A DNA stretch of 64,000 bases, taken from the NCBI GenBank assembly GCA_009767595.1, contig VSDK01023974.1:31656-95655 (forward strand), in the 5' to 3' direction. A model generated the notes under the pieces. That model had not been told where the DNA came from, ran no database searches, and saw nothing but the letters and a program-made list of their open reading frames with translations. The translations under genes were made by a program, and so were the position numbers. The first letter of the stretch is position 1. Every line of letters begins with the position of its first letter. This document shows positions 58,261-64,000 of this stretch, piece by piece. The DNA is from Symbiodinium kawagutii (Eukaryota > Sar > Dinophyceae > Suessiales > Symbiodiniaceae).

Positions 58261-58609
58261 AGCACATCAGGAAAGCGGTCACAGAACTTGTCAAGCTGTA
58301 CGCTAGGGTTCCTGCAAAAGCTTTGTGGCCTTCTGCAGAAGACCAATGCACTAGTTCGCTGCTGTTGGTACATGCCGAATGTACCATTTTCTCATGTCTG
58401 ACGGAACTCATGAATTATGTTGCTGGCATCCCACTCTTATTCCCTCTTACCTTTACTCTCTCCTGCATCTCACAATGATACTCGGGCAGCCTAAATGGGA
58501 AAAAGGGCTCGTGTCATAATTATTGCCACCTGGTTGGTTTCCAGCTTCCTATCGGTCGGCACTCGGTAGGAAGCCTTTCGCTCAATTACTGCTACAAGCA
58601 TGGGACAAG

Positions 58610-59340
58610 CAGTACTAAACACGGTCACGCATTAGATGTTTATATAAAGCTGCCAGGCAATTTCATATGTCTCATTGAACAAAATAACAACGTCATTCTT
58701 TTTGGATCGAAACAAAAGACCATTCCGTCTCTGAACTCTTTACGTACAGTAAAGAAAACAATTCATCATCTTCGGATCCACGCGAGAGAAAGTGCAGGCT
58801 TTGCATACTTTCAACTCTTGCAGTGGATCTTAAAAGGAGGGAAACTGAATTGGTTTCCGGATGTTTTCGGAAATTCTCAACGCTCACTCTGAACAGAAGC
58901 CCCCCCTGGTTTTAGACAGCCCCAGAAAGCCTCGCGCTACTCTGCAGTGTGAGGGAACTTGCACTCAGGAATCTGTTTGAACTTCGAAGCTTGAGTTTGG
59001 GCTGAAGCACTCGTGTTATCTGGTGTTGGTTTTTGATCTGACTTGCAGGGTGCGAACGTGGCCGTGCACTAGATGCTTAAGTCGGCATAGCTATCTGGAA
59101 ATTTAAATGAACAATTCATCATCTTCGGATCCCACGAAAGACAGTCTAGGCTTTGCATAGCTTCAACTCCTGCAGTTGATCTTAAAGAGGTGGGAAACAG
59201 AATCCGTTTCCGGCAGTTCTCACCAATCACTGTGAACAGCAGGGCGGCCGGGTTTGAAACAGACTGGAAAGCATCGAGCCACTCTTGCGTGTGAGGGAGC
59301 TCTGGCAAAAGCATTTGTCTTAAATTGCTGACTCTCCAGA
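58610..59340. repeat. Diverged duplication, about 350-450 bp apart
   Basis: 58,755-58,860 and 59,108-59,215 share AATTCATCATCTTCGGATCC, then GGCTTTGCATA and GGAAAC. On the minus strand both copies keep a similar frame (LRSTARVESMQSL versus LRSTAGVEAMQSL), which hints at a duplicated exon. Confidence 0.6.
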
Positions 59341-59918
59341 ACATATGTTTTTTTTCTTTCGGTTTTTGACTGCCTGCTCGTTGACTTGGAAAGAGAACAA
59401 TCAGTCAAACATGACTTGCAATCCATTGTCAGTTTAAATGGTTTGAGCACATCCTGAAAACAAATGCCTGTGTTTTCGGATTGAGATAGAATAAGAATCT
59501 CTGCGTGTCACATCACCACAAAAGTCTTCACTGCACAAATCAAATCACTCAAGCAATCGCCTCCTTGCAAAGAGTCAATTAGGTCAACAAAACACCATGA
59601 GCCTAAAGACACTGTTGCTTGGCATTTAACTTACGAGAGAACCTCCCCAGAAATGCTTCCAAGTTCTTCGCCCACGGACAGGTCTCTTGATCTCATGCAC
59701 TTATGGTGATCGCTCTCATGTTCTCGAGATGTTTTTTGGAGGAATCTCTTCTGCAGGAAACTGAGCGCAAAGGGGCTGAAAGCGGTTCCGTGATGTACAT
59801 CAGCTCTCACACCTCATCTCGCCACTCTTCTTGCCGACGCTGCAAGGTCCTCCAGGAGCAGCCAACAGTTCACAAAGATGCTACAGTAGAGGCATGAAGC
59901 GATCTCGGAACGTGGTTT

Positions 59919-59970
<52 letters not shown>

Positions 59971-62740
59971 CGTTGTTGTTCTTGTGGTGGTTGTTGCTCC
60001 TGTTCTGGCTCTTGTTGTTGTTGCTGCTATTTTGTTGGATATTGTTGTTGCCGACAACGTCCGAAAGCCTTTGTGTGCGGTTCTTCTCTCCTCCTCCTCC
60101 TTCTCCTTCTCCCTCGCCTTTTCCTCAATCACGATTCGTACCCCTATCCTATCTCTGACAAATCTACTTGTCTCGAGCAGACTTATGGCGTCGTACTCGG
60201 CGAGTCTACCCCGGCAATTTCAGTAGGTAAGGACATATGGGGCGAAGGAATGTCAAAAGACGGACTGCGCATATAGACAATGTTGGGACGTCTATGTCTT
60301 GACGTTTCTTCCTCTTCACGGCTCTTTCCATTGACGCTAGATTCTCTGGACAAACCTTCTCTTGGTTCCTCCTTCACAACTCTTTCTCTTTACAGTTTTT
60401 CTTCATGGCATCCCATTCTCTTTGTATTTTGTTCTGCCCTCTTTCGCCAAACGGCTCTTCTCTTCACTTCCACAGAACCGCTGCACCTGCCCAAAGTAGC
60501 ATCAAACTCCCAAAAAGAATACACACTCCTGAGCGCTTTCTGAAGAGACTTTTACTTATTACTTGGTGTCTTGCGGCTAGGTGATCTTTCATGACTTGGA
60601 GTTTACTGGGAGGCTTTCAAAACATAGTAGTAATCTTTAGGTGTTAAAAACGTGATTTTCTGATACCCACTGAAAGTCATTTCGAGCCTGAGGAACGCAG
60701 ATTGTTTTAAGTCAAAATCATCAAAGTGATGGCTCAGCTGCGAGGGCTCACAAGGGTAAGTTCTGGCAGCAAGAAACCAAAAATAATGTCAAACTACCAA
60801 ACGCCTGAAACGCCACTTCACAACCGTTCAACTCGACATATAATGACTCGTTTTTGGATGCTGTTGGATAGACATATGGATGTTTCGAGGAGAATTTATG
60901 AATAATGATGGATGGAGAATGGATACTTTATGCCTTGGATGATTTGCACCTGATTTGGGCGGCATTTAAGGAGCACATATGATCCATTTTTTGGAGGATC
61001 TATAAAGAAATTGTAGACTAGGATGATCTGAAGAGGACCGGAAAGACCTGATATTGACGGATGGAGGACTTCTGTAGGATCTCTCGTTTATGGGTTTGCC
61101 TGATCAAGCACAAAGTGATGTTTCATGCTGCAAGTTGGGGTAACAACGCCCAAGGTAGGCCATCCAAAGATCGTCCATGAACCAGTTTAGATCCTCCATA
61201 AATTCTCCAGTCTAGATTTCTAGGTCTGGAACTGGTGCTTCACGGGCGCAAGTCACTCAAAGCCCAAGATCTCGGAACTCTACAACACACTGGAACTTTG
61301 GAATCTCGAGAGTCTGGAACTCTGAAACCCGTAGAACTTGGAAGCTTGGAACATCTTGGAAACTCTAGGAGCCTAGAACTTTGAAGTTGCTGAAAAAATA
61401 TGTGCCGATTTTTTGCAACGGTGCCAAGGTTTGAAGAAGCAACAGCTCGAAAAAGGGAAACCACATCAAGGTTTCAAGAAGCAGATCAGAGCTTTAACCG
61501 GCAGCACCAAGGTCTTGAAACAAGAGGTCAAAACAGAACTTCGAAGAACTAAAACAGAGCAACCAATCACTTTTTTCCTTCGTTCAACCTGCACCTGTCC
61601 AACCATCAGCTTTCAGGACCTTCCTTGTTATGTTCTTCATGGCATTTCCTTAGTTGTCATTCGCGGAACCTCCACCAATCCAAGATACATCTTCTCTGAA
61701 CCCAGAAATCATCCATAATTAATTTCCAAAAGATCCATTGGTGATTCAAGTGAGTTGTCTGGTCAGTTTGGCATGAATAGCGTCGCACCTGTTGCAATTT
61801 TGTCAGTTCTTGTTCACCCAATGGTTTCTGTTGACGAGGTACGGCCAGCCTGCACAAATTTTGATAAAATTTGAGGGCGCAATGACCAGTTTTGTTGACT
61901 AAATATGCTGGTTATGGACCTGGTCAAACGTTCACAACAAGAACATAAGTGCAAAAGTAGTACAAGTACAGTGAGAACTTTGGCTGACTCGGCACAACCA
62001 GCGGGTTTGGCCGATTTTTTTCACACATTTGACATTTCATTGATTTCTTCAGGGTAATGATGATTGATGGTGGTTTGATGAACCGTCACATGCTTTGGCA
62101 AAGAGGGTACCGCTGCATGGCCTGCTCGCACACGGTGAATGCAAAAGTTGCGACGCGGGGTGTCCTGGCCACTCAGGGCACTGGCAGTGCCACTGCAGAG
62201 TGATGTTGCAGCACAATGATCGTTCTTATTTGATAATATTGTCCCTCCAGCTTGCAAACAGAAAAAAATTTACCGCTTCCACAAAAGGTGCATCTGTTGT
62301 GCCATCTAGGGTCTGTGTTCGCATATATGCCTGATTTTTCATATTTCGCTTCAAACTGTTTTGGACTTGTCTTACAGGCTTACAGGAGAGTTTAAGATAG
62401 GATGGTCCGGTCTCTTACCATCTGTTCCACATTGGGGACCCTTCGGGCTTCGGAAGATAACTCTCCTTGTGTTCTGCACAGCTTGCAGTCAGAAGCTACA
62501 TGCCAGTTGATGTCAGCTGAATGCTTCCCGCAATATGGCTTCCCTGTCGAAGTCCAAGGAAGATGCCCAGGTCAAAGGCAATTGCGCAGCTGCTCCTGTC
62601 AGGCGACCATCCAATTCACACTGCTGCGGCAGACATGACTAATGCAAATCCAACTTCCAGATCTAGAAAAATAAATTTTTTTTGCAAAAACTTAGCATGC
62701 AACTACCCTGTTGAATCCGCACGACCTCAATCTTGCACAC
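59340..62740. other. No gene seen; simple repeats
   Basis: This contains (GTT)n at 59,917-59,975, pyrimidine-rich sequence to about 60,130, and short GGAACTTGGAA/TCTGGAACT repeats at about 61,215-61,400. A 7-bp inverted repeat GGCACTG/CAGTGCC lies near 62,177. No gene is recognisable. Confidence 0.45.
59917..59975. repeat. (GTT)n microsatellite
   Basis: About 19 GTT repeats with one CGT. Confidence 0.95.
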
Positions 62741-62742
62741 TT

Positions 62743-63240
62743 TTAAACCTTCACTACTGCCATGGCAAAGGGGAGTGGGCGTATCCATTCTGGCGACTGG
62801 GGCGAGCCCAGTTTGGAGATGTTCCAGCTATGCAGTGCAGGTTTGATTGAACTCATTTCCCCAAGCTCGTATGACTTGTATGAAACGGATTTGATGAAAA
62901 CAAAGACTGCAGCGTGTGATTTGAAATATCCAAAAAAAAGACCCTGTCCTTGTTTCTCAGGGCGCGAAGCCCTCCACGCCAAGCTCTTGCTCAAAAGTTC
63001 CGCAGCTAGCACCGAATAGCGCAGCCATTCGCACATGCCCGCTGCGGCTCCAGATTGGGACTGAAATGCAGTGTACACGAATACGCGAACATCAGAAATT
63101 TGCTTCTCAGCACTCCTACTGATGCGGTTCTCAGAGATGTGGCTTAGGGTTACACACAATCCTTCATCAGTATACTTATTGAAGTGACTCCCACACTGAG
63201 GGTGCTGAATTTCACGGTGACAGTGACAGGTGACATCTGT
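62743..63240 (-). CDS. Possible exon(s), unknown protein
   Basis: This minus-strand frame of 169 aa contains DVRVFVYTAFQSQSGAAAGM and then CEWLRYSVLAAELLSKSLAW, which read like protein. It lies just downstream of a better-supported exon. A CAG acceptor with VTVTVKFSTLSVGV in another frame sits at about 63,200-63,240, so the true exon structure may differ from the simple open frame. Confidence 0.25.
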   Translation of the reverse strand, partial: TDVTCHCHREIQHPQCGSHFNKYTDEGLCVTLSHISENRISRSAEKQISDVRVFVYTAFQSQSGAAAGMCEWLRYSVLAAELLSKSLAWRASRPEKQGQGLFFGYFKSHAAVFVFIKSVSYKSYELGEMSSIKPALHSWNISKLGSPQSPEWIRPLPFAMAVVKV

Positions 63241-63249
63241 TCTACTTAC

Positions 63250-63464
63250 CATACTTGAACAGCTGCAGTTCCAGGCAATGGATTCTTACATGGAAGCCTT
63301 CAAATCTCCTGACGGTCTGAATCACTCCCTGTATCAACGGTCCTAGACCCATCAGCTCTGTGGTGCTGCTGCAACCATCGCAACGCAGAGTTTCGTCGAA
63401 TTCTTTGGCACAAGCTTGGGAGCATCGAAACACCCCCCTCAAATTCAGCACAGTGAGGGTGACC
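63250..63464 (-). CDS. Internal exon of an unknown gene
   Basis: A TGCAG acceptor (63,465-63,467) and a consensus GTAAGT donor (63,244-63,249) enclose one open frame. It begins VTLTVLNLRGVFRCSQ and continues ACAKEFDETLRCDGC, then LMGLGPLIQGVIQTVRRFEG. Four Cys residues are regularly placed (C-x3-C, then C-x2-C). I recognise no family. It may be an extracellular or zinc-binding module of another gene, or of an upstream part of the kelch gene. An internal GTAAGA near 63,290 is an alternative donor. Confidence 0.45.
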
Positions 63465-64000
63465 CTGCAGTGTAGTCGACGAACCCCAACAATAAAGACA
63501 TCCCGATTTTGCCAGATAGTGTTTGTCCCTTCATCTGTGTCTGTGCCTGTGTCTGCGTGTATGTGTCACACCCTGTACTTAACGGCTTAACGGCGCTCAA
63601 GACTGAGCTAGGTCATCTTTCACTGTAACACAACCATGCAGGGGGCCCATGGGCGCTTGGATGGCCTGGGCCAACGAAGACCCATCCAAGTTAGACGCGA
63701 AAACATACCTGCAAGTTAGGTCGACCTGGACACCGAAAGGTGTAGCTGGTGACCTTTACAAGTCTGTTCATTGCTGTCTTTGTTTCCATTCGAAGTCATC
63801 AAGAAGCTGTCCATCCTACTGCAAAACTGTTAGACTGAAGCCGTTACCGATCTTCGATATCATTTTGTTTTTTCGACTACGGTCGCGGTGACTCCCCTTG
63901 AGCAGGGGAGCTATGCCTTCATATCCCAAACCATTTGGCATTTCACTGGGGATAGAGGATCGCTCATCCTCCCACGCACAGTAGGAAGAAATCAGGAATG
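63465..64000. other. Right flank, nothing recognised
   Basis: Only short open frames (at most 80 aa) with no identifiable domain. Confidence 0.4.

Overview
The window looks like nuclear DNA of a dinoflagellate, most likely Symbiodiniaceae or a relative. The reasons are: almost no long uninterrupted genes; very many microsatellites, minisatellites and tandem duplications; small exons with GT-AG borders scattered over kilobases; a degenerate TTTAGGG-type tract; and a tyrosine-recombinase retroelement that encodes a DNMT3-like cytosine methyltransferase. DNMT-carrying retrotransposons have been reported in Symbiodinium (de Mendoza and colleagues, 2018, cited from memory). This assignment rests on gene content only.

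Region 1 (2,957-10,256, minus strand) is the only compact gene cluster. It is a 7.3-kb tyrosine-recombinase (DIRS/Ngaro-type) retroelement bounded by split direct repeats in the order A1 - genes - B1 - A2 - B2. In element order it carries a gag-like ORF, a pol frame that overlaps gag in the -1 register with a canonical GGGAAAA slippery heptamer, a reverse transcriptase, a DNMT3-like methyltransferase that appears to sit inside the RNase H domain, and a tyrosine recombinase. RT motif A is broken by two frameshifts, while the methyltransferase, the RNase H remainder and the recombinase keep their catalytic residues. The element is studded with small perfect hairpins (4-8 bp stems, mostly 6-nt loops related to CCATCA on the + strand). 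Six of them lie in one 190-bp stretch of pol, all in the same codon phase. I consider this hairpin family the most unusual signal in the window.

Region 2 (about 18.7-38.2 kb, minus strand) holds scattered exons that can be read as one giant gene. From 5' to 3' these are several kelch-repeat exons (some multiplied by tandem duplication together with intron flanks), a Ser/Thr-rich mucin-like exon, short beta-rich exons, an exon resembling a GAIN/GPS autoproteolysis motif, and an exon carrying a THLSIFGG motif like those that follow GPS sites. Such an architecture would suit an adhesion-receptor- or polycystin-like surface protein. No transmembrane exon could be confirmed.

Region 3 (26.5-28.3 kb, plus strand, inside the giant gene) is a decayed copia-like gag-protease fragment with in-frame stops, just downstream of a 600-bp degenerate telomere-like tract (25.08-25.69 kb).

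The rest is mostly repeat landscape: a GA-rich higher-order repeat at 39.84-40.92 kb, duplicated blocks at 41.1-43.6 kb and 58.6-59.3 kb, and a 9-kb rearranged tandem array at about 49.3-58.3 kb with at least 12 copies of one anchor. A spliced-looking exon near the right end (63,250-63,464, minus) may belong to another gene. I found no convincing rRNA, tRNA, CRISPR array or prokaryotic-type operon.
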